A stretch of 9,475 bases of DNA from NCBI GenBank assembly GCA_026967815.1, contig JAPUUO010000050.1, positions 1 through 9,475 on the forward strand, written 5' to 3'. Below the pieces are notes generated by a model. That model was not told the origin of the DNA. It was given only the letters and a program-made list of their open reading frames with translations, and did no database searches. The stretch is from Candidatus Bathyarchaeota archaeon (GTDB taxonomy: Archaea > Thermoproteota > Bathyarchaeia > Bathyarchaeales > Bathyarchaeaceae). The position numbers and the translations under genes are program-made. The first letter of the stretch is position 1; the number at the start of each line of letters is the position of its first letter. Positions 1 through 7,218 of this stretch are shown one piece after another.

Positions 1-30
1 TCTCGTAATACCGTGAAGGAAAGTAATTAG
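1..30 (+). CDS. Possible C-terminal tail of an upstream gene (partial)
   Basis: Frame 1 is open from the left edge and reads SRNTVKESN before a TAG at 28-30. The other two plus frames stop earlier. The stop lies one base before the ATG of the CBS-domain gene, the spacing expected in an archaeal operon. Nine residues cannot identify a product, and an open frame of this length is common by chance. Confidence 0.25.
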   Translation, partial: SRNTVKESN

Positions 31-31
31 C

Positions 32-529
32 ATGTGTGAAAGAACGCAGACAATTAATAAGCACTCGTTATCGCCTGTCAAAGTTGCGGATGTAATGATT
101 AAGGCAGTAATAGCTGTTGCTTCAGACGTGACAGTCAAGCAAGCCGTAAGCCTCATGAACAAGTACGAGATCGGATGCCTAGTTGTATTAACCAAAGGCA
201 AAGTAGACGGAATAGTCACAGAACGAGATATACTGACACGAGTCATAGGCAACAGCAGAGATGTAGACAAAACAGCAATCAAGGAAATTATGTCAAGGCC
301 AATCTGGGTTGCCAATCCAACTACTGAACTGGAAACCGCGCTTCGAAACATGTTAAAACAGAAAATTAAGAAGCTTCCAGTGGTGCAAGATGGTAAACTC
401 GTAGGACTCGTGACTCTTACGGATATCGCACGTCTTCAACCTACGCTTCTGAACAAATTCAAGAGACTTCTAGTGAAAGAAGAGACACCCAAGCGTATCC
501 AAAGAGTAGTAGAACACTATATATCTTGA
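32..529 (+). CDS. Tandem CBS-domain protein
   Basis: This is a 165-residue protein made almost entirely of two CBS domains, at about residues 17-73 and 83-140. Each ends in the usual nucleotide-contact pattern: GIVTERDI (60-67, T63 and D66) and GLVTLTDI (125-132, T128 and D131). A basic tail follows (about 140-165). Stand-alone CBS pairs bind adenine nucleotides or related ligands and act as cytoplasmic sensor or regulatory modules; the ligand and partner cannot be read from sequence. The start at 32 is preceded by GAAGGA (15-20), a fair ribosome site, and follows a possible upstream stop by one base. A later Met at residue 22 would cut into the first domain and is unlikely. The gene converges on the HdrD-like gene with a 36-bp gap, so it is probably not part of the Hdr/ETF unit. 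Confidence 0.9.
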   Translation: MCERTQTINKHSLSPVKVADVMIKAVIAVASDVTVKQAVSLMNKYEIGCLVVLTKGKVDGIVTERDILTRVIGNSRDVDKTAIKEIMSRPIWVANPTTELETALRNMLKQKIKKLPVVQDGKLVGLVTLTDIARLQPTLLNKFKRLLVKEETPKRIQRVVEHYIS

Positions 530-540
530 AGAGAAAGGGT

Positions 541-553
541 GCACAGGCTGTGC
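541..553. repeat. Short inverted repeat between convergent genes
   Basis: GCACAG and CTGTGC form a perfect 6-bp inverted repeat around a single G in the 36-bp gap between the two convergent stops (527-529 and 566-568). As RNA it would give a small hairpin on either strand. There is no T-run beside it, so a role as a bidirectional terminator is only a guess from its position. Confidence 0.3.
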
Positions 554-565
554 GTGTAGGAAACA

Positions 566-1675
566 TCAAATGGCTTGTGACAACAGTTCAGCTATGTCCA
601 TGACTTGAATTTTTCCCTCTAGGCCCGTTGTTTTGACAGCATCTTCGAAGGTCAAGAGACAAAAGGGACAAGCAGTTGCCAGAACTTCAGCTCCTGCCTC
701 AGCTGCATCTTTGACACGGGTCTCTGCAAGACGTTCACCTGGAATGTCAACCCACATCCGACCTCCGCCTCCTTCACAGCAGAGGCTTCGCTCTCGAGAA
801 CGGTCGAATTCCACAAGCTTCACGCCTGGAACGCTTTCTAAGACTCCTCTAGGTTCGTTGTAAACGTCGTTTTGTTTGCCCAAGAAGCAAGGATCGTGAT
901 AAATGACTGTTTTGTTCAGTTCCCTTGAAAATGCAATTTTATCTTTGTCGATTGCGTCTGCGAGCAGCTGCGTGTGATGCAAAACCTCGAAGCTAGTCTG
1001 TCCGTACCTGTTTTTAAAAGAATGATATGAATGGGGACAGCTTGTAACAACCTGTTTTATGTTGTACTTGTTGAGGACCTTCGTGTTCTCTTCGACGAGA
1101 AACTCAAACAGACCTTTCTCGCCCATGCCATAGACCTCGTTTCCACAACAGTTCTCCTCGTTTCCCAGAGTTCCAAAGTTGATTCCGGCCTTTTCGAAGC
1201 ATTTCACCAAGCTCCTTGCCACTTCTTGAATTCGAGGGTCATAGGCGGGTGTGCAACCCACAAAATAGAGGATGTCTACGCCCTGTGACACATGTTTGAT
1301 GTTCAGACCTTCTGCCCACTCTGACCTTTTGCTTCTTATTCTTCCCCAAGGATTGCCATTTTTGAAAACCTCTTCAAGGGCGTCTCGGAGGGTTGGGGCA
1401 ATTTGACCTTTTTCTACGACGAGGCTTCGAATATCGATCAGAAAATCATATGGAACTATTTCTTTTGGACATCGAATGCCACAAGTGGCACAGGTCGTGC
1501 AGCTCCATAACTCGTCTTGAGGATGTATGCTAATCTTGCCACTTGAAGAAACTTCACGCATATACCTTCTAATGTTCAGATTGGCTTTTCTAGCCACTGG
1601 GCAGCTTCCAGTGCACATCCCACATTGAATACATTCAAGCAATTTATGTTTCTGAACGAGTTCTTGCGCGTTCAT
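566..1675 (-). CDS. HdrD-like (HdrC-HdrB fusion) iron-sulfur oxidoreductase
   Basis: From the ATG at 1675 this is a 369-residue soluble protein with the HdrC-HdrB (HdrD/GlpC-type) architecture. Two ferredoxin motifs come first: C15-x2-C18-x2-C21-x3-C25 and C59-x2-C62-x2-C65-x3-C69. Two CCG domains follow. The second is complete (C263, C299-C300, C336, C339; CCEGGGG and ACPFC). The first has C141, C176-C177 and C213, but Ser216 where the last Cys of CPxC belongs. CCG domains hold the non-cubane clusters that reduce disulfides in Hdr enzymes. No membrane segment is seen. The frame stays open upstream to an ATG at 1804, but those 43 extra residues look unlike the family and overlap hdrA, so 1675 is chosen. 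It is divergent from hdrA-etfBA and probably a partner of HdrA. The acceptor is unknown; GlpC- or LldE-like roles are alternatives. Confidence 0.88.
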   Translation of the reverse strand: MNAQELVQKHKLLECIQCGMCTGSCPVARKANLNIRRYMREVSSSGKISIHPQDELWSCTTCATCGIRCPKEIVPYDFLIDIRSLVVEKGQIAPTLRDALEEVFKNGNPWGRIRSKRSEWAEGLNIKHVSQGVDILYFVGCTPAYDPRIQEVARSLVKCFEKAGINFGTLGNEENCCGNEVYGMGEKGLFEFLVEENTKVLNKYNIKQVVTSCPHSYHSFKNRYGQTSFEVLHHTQLLADAIDKDKIAFSRELNKTVIYHDPCFLGKQNDVYNEPRGVLESVPGVKLVEFDRSRERSLCCEGGGGRMWVDIPGERLAETRVKDAAEAGAEVLATACPFCLLTFEDAVKTTGLEGKIQVMDIAELLSQAI

Positions 1676-1720
1676 GTTCCACGTCTCGTTTATGATAGAA
1701 GGAAACAATGAAGCACAAGA

Positions 1721-1728
1721 TTTTTTAA
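1721..1728. promoter_or_regulatory. Shared AT-rich TATA-like box for the divergent genes
   Basis: TTTTTTAA, preceded by purine-rich ACAAGA, is the only strongly TATA-like element between the two divergent starts. On the plus strand an archaeal start site about 25 bp downstream falls near 1750, just before the ATG at 1756. On the minus strand the same box, read as TTAAAAAA, would start transcription near 1699, about 24 nt before the ATG at 1675. One box serving both directions is an inference from position. Confidence 0.4.
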
Positions 1729-1755
1729 GCGTTTTGCCTCTGTGTAACAATTCCA

Positions 1756-4149
1756 ATGAATAATCTAAAACGGAAGATTGACAAAATGGAAAACAATCCG
1801 CCAAGAGTCGGGATTTTTGTCTGTGAGTGTGGCGGGAACATAGGTGATGTAGTAGACGTAAAGGCTGTTCTCGAAGCAGTTAAAACTTGGGAAGGAGTTA
1901 TTGTCGCCAAATATAACAAATACCTTTGTTCCAGACCCGCCCAAGACGTAATAATCAACGCTATCAAAAAAAAGAACTTGAGCCGAGTCGTAGTCGCCAG
2001 CTGCACACCAAGAATGCACCTCCCCACCTTTCAAAGCGTCCTAGAACGGGCTGGGTTAAACCCGTACATGCTAGAGTTCGTAAACATCAGAGAGCAAGCC
2101 TCTTGGATCCACGGTCCAAAGCCATCCGAAGAAGCCACAAAAAAGGCTATAAGCCTGATTAAAGGCGGCTACGAACGAAGCTTGGAACTTGAACCCTTGG
2201 AGAGTATAAGCGAAAAGAGTTCAAGGGAAATTCTCATCATAGGCGGAGGAATAGCCGGTATCACTACTGCCTTAGAACTCGGCTATCTGGGTCACAAAGT
2301 TCACGTTGTGGAAAAGAAACCAAGCATAGGCGGCAACATGGCAAAACTAACCAAAGTTTTTCCAACCCTAGACTGCGCCCAGTGCATCCTTACACCGAGA
2401 ATGGCAGAAATAGGAAGAAACCCAAACGTGAATCTTCATACTTACGCTGAGGTGCAAGACGTCAGTGGACGACCAGGCAACTACACAGTAAATGTCTTCA
2501 TGAAACCTAGAGGCGTAGACACTGAGAAATGCAGAAGCTGCGGCGTGTGCGCCAAGGTCTGCCCAGTAACTGTGACCGATGAATATAACGAAGGCTTATC
2601 CGAAAGAACGGCAGCCTACATAGAATTTCCGCAGGCAGTACCTTCCACTTATACGATAGATTTTGACGCTTGCACGAAGTGTGGAAAATGTGAGCAGATG
2701 TGTCCATCCAAAGCAATAAACTTGGAAGACAAAGGGAAAACCGTTGAGCGAAACGTGGGCGCCATAATTATGGCTACCGGCTACCAGCTTTATGATGCCA
2801 ACATGCTCAAGAATTATGGATATGGCATTTACAAAGACGTAATCACCATGATGGACTTGGAAAGACTAACTTCTGCCTCCGGACCCACAGAAGGCTTCAT
2901 CAAAAGGGCTGATGGAAGCGACGTTAGAAAAATGGCGATTATCCTCTGCGCAGGTTCAAGGGACAAAAACTACATTCCCTACTGCAGCCGCATATGCTGC
3001 ATGTACTCTTTGAAGCAGGCCTTCGTTCTTAAGAAGATGCTTGGAATCGACGTTTACATTTATTACACGGACATACGGGCTACTGGCAAGGGATACGAAG
3101 AGCTCTATTGGCGAGACGAAGAAGCCGGAGTTGTCTTCATACGGGGCAAAGTAGCCGAGATTTGGAAGAAAAACAACGACAAGCTAGTTGTGCTAGCGGA
3201 AGATACTTTAATGGGCGAAGTTAGGGAAGATGAATTCGATCTGGTTGCTCTGGCTACACCTATGGTTCCACCTTCTGGACTCAAAGAGCTTGCTGGCAAG
3301 ATGAGACTTTCATTGGGCGAAGATGGCTTCATACAAGAGAAGCATCCAAAGCTTGACCCTGTAGATTCTCTAGTAACTGGAGTTTTCGCTTGTGGATGTG
3401 CCCTAAGCCCAAAAGATGTTCGCGACACAGTTTCTGATGCTTTAGGGGCTGCTGCCAAGGCTTCGCTTTTCCTCAAGGGAGAATACATCACCACAAGCCC
3501 GGAAAAAGCCTTTGTGATTGAAGACTTGTGCGACGGTTCAGGTCTCTGCGTTCCAGTATGTCCAGTCAACGCTATTATCATGGAAGAGGGAAAAGCCAAG
3601 ATTAATCCATTTGTTTGTATTGGTTGTGGGGCATGTATTCCTGTTTGTCCGAGAGAAGCTATAGACTTCAAGAATTCAACAAATAGGCAGATTATTGCTA
3701 GCCTTAGAGGCATACTAATGGACAAAGAGCCCAACGAAGTTAGAATTGTTGCTTTTGTGGACAAGAGTGTTGGATATACCGGCATGGACTTTTTGGGACT
3801 TGACCGTGTCAACTATCCTGAGAGCATTCGTATAGTAGCGGTTCCCTCCACAGCTATCATAGGTTTGAAGCATCTTCTTTCAGCCTTTGCTTTCGGAGCA
3901 GATGGAGTATTAGTTATTGAGGGACAGGAGGACATAGATGAACATTTCACCAAGAAGAGAATGATTGAGATGCGTCGTTCTCTCGAAGATGCTGGAATAA
4001 AAAGCATGAGGGTTCGCTACAGTTATGTGCCTCTACCCGTTTACAAAAAAGCCGCAGAGCTGTTCACTATGTTTGCAGAAAGAATTAAAAAATTCGGGCC
4101 CCTCACTATAGAAAAACGTAAAGCAGTTAAAGAGACGTTAGGCATCTGA
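1756..4149 (+). CDS. hdrA: HdrA-like flavoprotein with C-terminal MvhD-like domain
   Basis: This 797-residue cytoplasmic protein is an HdrA, the FAD subunit that splits or merges electrons in Hdr complexes. It has the N-terminal CECGGN motif (C23, C25) with LCSRP (C58) and ASCTPRMH (C83), then the FAD fold IIGGGIAG (161-168) and VEKKPSIGG (185-193), and the HdrA-specific LDCAQC (C207, C210). Ferredoxin motifs sit at C259/262/265/269 and C306/309/312/316. A second ferredoxin pair lies near the C-terminus: C592/S595/C598/C602, with Ser for the second Cys, and C621/624/627/631. Residues about 663-777 match the MvhD family by YPESIRIV and GADGVLV but contain no cysteine. A start at Met11 (1786) is equally possible and closer to typical HdrA length; 1756 fits a near-leaderless transcript. 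It is followed after 15 bp by etfB. Confidence 0.93.
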   Translation: MNNLKRKIDKMENNPPRVGIFVCECGGNIGDVVDVKAVLEAVKTWEGVIVAKYNKYLCSRPAQDVIINAIKKKNLSRVVVASCTPRMHLPTFQSVLERAGLNPYMLEFVNIREQASWIHGPKPSEEATKKAISLIKGGYERSLELEPLESISEKSSREILIIGGGIAGITTALELGYLGHKVHVVEKKPSIGGNMAKLTKVFPTLDCAQCILTPRMAEIGRNPNVNLHTYAEVQDVSGRPGNYTVNVFMKPRGVDTEKCRSCGVCAKVCPVTVTDEYNEGLSERTAAYIEFPQAVPSTYTIDFDACTKCGKCEQMCPSKAINLEDKGKTVERNVGAIIMATGYQLYDANMLKNYGYGIYKDVITMMDLERLTSASGPTEGFIKRADGSDVRKMAIILCAGSRDKNYIPYCSRICCMYSLKQAFVLKKMLGIDVYIYYTDIRATGKGYEELYWRDEEAGVVFIRGKVAEIWKKNNDKLVVLAEDTLMGEVREDEFDLVALATPMVPPSGLKELAGKMRLSLGEDGFIQEKHPKLDPVDSLVTGVFACGCALSPKDVRDTVSDALGAAAKASLFLKGEYITTSPEKAFVIEDLCDGSGLCVPVCPVNAIIMEEGKAKINPFVCIGCGACIPVCPREAIDFKNSTNRQIIASLRGILMDKEPNEVRIVAFVDKSVGYTGMDFLGLDRVNYPESIRIVAVPSTAIIGLKHLLSAFAFGADGVLVIEGQEDIDEHFTKKRMIEMRRSLEDAGIKSMRVRYSYVPLPVYKKAAELFTMFAERIKKFGPLTIEKRKAVKETLGI

Positions 4150-4153
4150 GGAG
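4148..4153 (+). promoter_or_regulatory. Ribosome binding site of etfB
   Basis: GAGGAG overlaps the hdrA stop codon (4147-4149) and sits 11 bases before the etfB ATG. The overlap supports translation of etfB from the hdrA message. Confidence 0.7.
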
Positions 4154-4164
4154 AAAGAAGAGTT

Positions 4165-4953
4165 ATGGACATAATTGTCTGTGTAAAGTATGTTCCTGAA
4201 ACCGCAGAAGCAGAAATAAAAATTGATAGCACGGGAAAAGCCATAGAAAAGACAGGTTTGGTTTTTGACATCAACGAATGGGATGATTACGCTCTAGAGG
4301 AAGCCGTGCTCCTAAAAGAGAAGTTGGGTGGCACAGTTACTGCCATAACAATAGGTTCTGAAGATTCGGACGCCGTCTTGAGAAAATGTTTAGCCCGAGG
4401 AGCAGACGACGCCATAAGGCTTACAGACCCGCAGTTTGAAGGTTCCGACGGTTACGCTATCGCTAAAATTCTATCTAAAGTCATCAAAAATCTGCCTTTC
4501 AGCCTGATATTGACTGGAGCACAAGCAAGCGACGATGGCTACGCAACAGTGGGCCCGATACTTGCAACGCTTCTTGGAATTCCTCACGCCACTATGGTTA
4601 AGAAAATCGAATTGGATGATGGAGTTGCCAAAGTCAACCGGGAATTAGAGGGCGGATTGGAAGAGATTGCTGAGATAACGTTGCCCGCTGTGCTTGCGGT
4701 TCAAACGGGAATCAATGAGCCTCGTTACGTTTCTATTATGGGAACAAGAAAAGCCATGAAGAAAGAAATAAAGATCCTTGGTCTAGCTGACGTCGGCTTG
4801 AGCGAAAACGAAGTCGGCGAGACAGGTTCATGGATAAAAACGGAAAAGATGTATGTGCCACCCGTAGAGAAACAGGCAGAGTTCTTGAACGGAAGCCCGG
4901 AAGAAATTGCTGCGAAGATTGCAGAAATTCTCAAGACTAAGGGGTTGATCTAG
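4165..4953 (+). CDS. etfB: Electron transfer flavoprotein, beta subunit
   Basis: This is a 262-residue EtfB, a usual length. It opens with the family pattern IIVCVKYVPE and has NEWDDYALEEAV (37-48), the nucleotide-site segment LTGAQASDDGYATVGP (116-131), and the EtfB signature from VNRELEGG (157-164) to INEPRYVS (183-190). EtfB pairs with EtfA and carries AMP or, in bifurcating ETFs, a second flavin. The motifs alone do not settle which applies here. ETF takes electrons from acyl-CoA dehydrogenases, and one is encoded two genes downstream. Its stop abuts the etfA ATG with no spacer, so the two are translationally coupled. Linkage to hdrA rather than to a quinone oxidoreductase is the unusual feature. 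Confidence 0.96.
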   Translation: MDIIVCVKYVPETAEAEIKIDSTGKAIEKTGLVFDINEWDDYALEEAVLLKEKLGGTVTAITIGSEDSDAVLRKCLARGADDAIRLTDPQFEGSDGYAIAKILSKVIKNLPFSLILTGAQASDDGYATVGPILATLLGIPHATMVKKIELDDGVAKVNRELEGGLEEIAEITLPAVLAVQTGINEPRYVSIMGTRKAMKKEIKILGLADVGLSENEVGETGSWIKTEKMYVPPVEKQAEFLNGSPEEIAAKIAEILKTKGLI

Positions 4954-5931
4954 ATGACAGAAATCTTCGTTTTGACCGAGCATAGGCAAGGACAGATCAG
5001 AGACATAACTTTCGAAATGCTGAGTAAAGGAAGGGAATTGGCTGGAAAAACAAACACAGAGCTGACAGCCGTGCTCTTGGGAAAAGAGGTTAAGAACCAT
5101 GCTAAAACCCTTCAGGACTACGCGAAAAGAGTTCTGCTGGTTGAAGACACCCAGTTGGAGAACTTTAACTCAGACGCTTATCAAAAAGTGTTATCCAGTT
5201 TAATCAAGGAACACAAGCCGCTGCTTACCTTGATGGGACACACATCTTTCGGTGTGGAGCTAGCTCCAAGCCTTGCTGTCTCATTGGATACGCCTTTGGC
5301 AACAGATTGCATAGACTTAGAATTCGAAGGTGAAACGTTAACTGTGATCCGTCAGATGTACGGTGGCAAGGTAAACGTCAAAGCAGTGCTTCGAAAAGCG
5401 GAAAGTTACATTGTGACCGTCCGTCAAGCAACCTTTCCAGTTGAAAAGGAGGCACCTATGAACGGAGAAATTGTTGAAGTACCTTCTCCTCTCTCTGAGG
5501 AAATAGCGAAAAAACGATTCGTGAAGTATGTTTTGCCGCCTCCTGGCGGTGTTGACATAACAGCCGCAGAAGTACTCATAGGAATTGGAAGAGGGATAAA
5601 GGACGGCAGCAACATTCCCCCTGTAGAAGAGTTGGCGAAAACCCTCGGGGGTGCCTTGGCATGTTCACGTCCCATCGTGGATAAGGGATGGCTTCCCAAC
5701 GGTTGTCAGGTGGGCTCTTCTGGAAAGACTGTTAAGCCAAAGTTTTACTTAGCCCTGGGAATAAGCGGTGCCTTCCAGCATGTACTAGGAATGAAAAGTT
5801 CTGACGTAATTATCGCAGTAAACAAAGACCCAAAGGCACCCATCTTTGGCGTAGCCGACTACGCAGTTGTGGAAGACCTCTTCAAAATAGTTCCGCCTTT
5901 GAAAAGCAAAATAGAAGAACTGAAAAGGTAG
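4954..5931 (+). CDS. etfA: Electron transfer flavoprotein, alpha subunit
   Basis: This 325-residue EtfA has an N-terminal Rossmann-like half (about 1-190) and the C-terminal FAD domain. Recognisable parts are GIGRGI (210-215), ACSRPIVDKGWLP (236-248), QVGSSGKTVKP (252-262), LGISGAFQHVLGM (268-280) and VNKDPKAPIFGVADY (289-303), the conserved FAD-binding and C-terminal segments. It forms the flavin-bearing heterodimer with EtfB. The ATG directly follows the etfB TAG; GGGG in the last etfB codons (about 4940-4943) may serve as ribosome site. The acyl-CoA dehydrogenase gene follows after 38 bp. No FixX or ETF:quinone oxidoreductase gene is present in the window, so the electron sink is most simply the neighbouring Hdr-type proteins, which is inference. 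Confidence 0.96.
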   Translation: MTEIFVLTEHRQGQIRDITFEMLSKGRELAGKTNTELTAVLLGKEVKNHAKTLQDYAKRVLLVEDTQLENFNSDAYQKVLSSLIKEHKPLLTLMGHTSFGVELAPSLAVSLDTPLATDCIDLEFEGETLTVIRQMYGGKVNVKAVLRKAESYIVTVRQATFPVEKEAPMNGEIVEVPSPLSEEIAKKRFVKYVLPPPGGVDITAAEVLIGIGRGIKDGSNIPPVEELAKTLGGALACSRPIVDKGWLPNGCQVGSSGKTVKPKFYLALGISGAFQHVLGMKSSDVIIAVNKDPKAPIFGVADYAVVEDLFKIVPPLKSKIEELKR

Positions 5932-5955
5932 TAGACACAAATCTGCTTGGAAAAA

Positions 5956-5960
5956 GGAGG
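5956..5960 (+). promoter_or_regulatory. Strong ribosome binding site fixing a GTG start
   Basis: GGAGG lies 9 bases before the GTG at 5970. It is the best Shine-Dalgarno match in the window and decides the acyl-CoA dehydrogenase start. Confidence 0.8.
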
Positions 5961-5969
5961 AGAAAACAA

Positions 5970-7112
5970 GTGCATTTTGAATTAACTGAAGAGCAGAAGT
6001 ACATTAAAGCTGCTGCCCGAGAATTTGCCGAGGGTGAATTTCAACCTGAAGTAGCAAGGGAGTTTGACCAGAAACACGAGTTTCCAAGGGCTATCTACAA
6101 GAAAGCGGCCAAGTTGGGTTTCATTGGTTGCTATTTCGATGAGAAATATAGCGGTCAAGGTTTAGGTCTTCTTGAAAACGTGTTGATGGAAGAAGAGTTC
6201 TGCCGGGTTGACTCCACGCTTGGATCAGCCATGTTTGCTGGGCTCTTCGGTAGCGACCTGATACTGAAATACGGCACTGAAGCGCAGAAGATAGAATATC
6301 TGCCGAAATCGGCGCAGGGTGAATGGGTTTCCGCAGGAGCGTTTACTGAGCCGGCTCATGGAAGCGACGTCACCGTCATGGACACTGTCGCTATGCGGGA
6401 TGGAGACGAATATGTAATCAACGGCGCAAAAACTATGATAACCAATGCTCCTATTGCCGACTACGCCGTTGTGCTTTGCCAGACAGATCCTGAAGCCAGA
6501 CACAAGGGTCAAAGTCTCTTCATAGTCAAAAAGGGCGCATCAGGATTTGACAGCAATGAACTCACTGGGAAGATGGGAATTAGGGCTTCGCTGTTAGGAG
6601 AGTACTCTTTCAGTGACGTACGTGTCCCCAAGGAGGCGTTGCTAGGTGAGGAGAACAAGGGTTTCTATCATTTCATGGAGTTCATAGATGTCGGGCGCAT
6701 TAACGTGGCAGCTCAGTCAGTGGGTATGGCTCAGGGGGCACTTGAGCGTGCATTGAAGTATGCCAAGCAGAGGGAGCAGTTTGGACGGCCCCTCGCTGAT
6801 TTTCAGGTGATTCAGCATAAACTGGCTGATATGGCATTGGACATCGAGTCTGCGAGGCTGCTGACGTACAAAGCGGCGTGGCATGTGGATCAAGGAAAGA
6901 TCATTCCCAAGTGGGCTTGTATGGCGAAGACCTTGGCCACGACAAATGCTATGAGAGTGATAAGTGAGGCTATGCAGATCTTTGGGGGCTATGGCTACTT
7001 GGCTGACTATGATATTGAACGGTATTATCGTGACATTCGAATCTCAGCAATCTACGAAGGCACCACAGAGATTCAGAAAAACGTGGTTGCAAGAATCCTC
7101 CTACGCGAATAA
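5970..7112 (+). CDS. Acyl-CoA dehydrogenase
   Basis: This is a 380-residue soluble FAD enzyme of normal family length that oxidises an acyl-CoA to the 2,3-enoyl-CoA and reduces ETF. It begins at GTG after GGAGG and opens with the typical FELTEEQKYIKAAAREFA. The FAD/substrate motif is AFTEPAHGSD (124-133), followed by KMGIRAS (201-207), REQFGRPLADFQ (268-279), GGYGYLADYDIERYYRD (339-355) and the C-terminal IYEGTTEIQ (361-369). Glu363 there is at the position of the catalytic base in short- and medium-chain enzymes. The chain-length or branched substrate cannot be told from these motifs. It is the last gene of the hdrA-etfB-etfA run and the likely electron entry point. It could also run as an enoyl-CoA reductase if the ETF is bifurcating. 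Confidence 0.95.
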   Translation: MHFELTEEQKYIKAAAREFAEGEFQPEVAREFDQKHEFPRAIYKKAAKLGFIGCYFDEKYSGQGLGLLENVLMEEEFCRVDSTLGSAMFAGLFGSDLILKYGTEAQKIEYLPKSAQGEWVSAGAFTEPAHGSDVTVMDTVAMRDGDEYVINGAKTMITNAPIADYAVVLCQTDPEARHKGQSLFIVKKGASGFDSNELTGKMGIRASLLGEYSFSDVRVPKEALLGEENKGFYHFMEFIDVGRINVAAQSVGMAQGALERALKYAKQREQFGRPLADFQVIQHKLADMALDIESARLLTYKAAWHVDQGKIIPKWACMAKTLATTNAMRVISEAMQIFGGYGYLADYDIERYYRDIRISAIYEGTTEIQKNVVARILLRE

Positions 7113-7170
7113 CCGAGCCAAAGTTCAGATCAGACGTGTTGAAAGTATCCCAATCTCTTCCAATTGCATG

Positions 7171-7179
7171 TATTCTAAG
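7171..7179 (+). promoter_or_regulatory. Possible TATA box for the GNAT-DUF362 unit
   Basis: TATTCTAAG lies in the 106-bp gap after the acyl-CoA dehydrogenase. A start about 25 bp downstream (near 7200) would leave a leader of about 19 nt containing the GGTGA ribosome site. The match is weak, and read-through from the upstream operon is equally possible. Confidence 0.25.
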
Positions 7180-7207
7180 ATTCATGTCAACAATATGAAA
7201 AAGTGTT

Positions 7208-7212
7208 GGTGA
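7208..7212 (+). promoter_or_regulatory. Ribosome binding site of the GNAT gene
   Basis: GGTGA, complementary to the archaeal 16S tail, sits 6 bases before the ATG at 7219 and supports that start. Confidence 0.6.
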
Positions 7213-7218
7213 AGCGAG

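Noticed and set aside
3105..3812. Long minus-strand open frame inside hdrA (235 codons)
   Set aside because: It is antisense to a well-conserved HdrA frame and is serine-rich low-complexity sequence with no recognisable motif.
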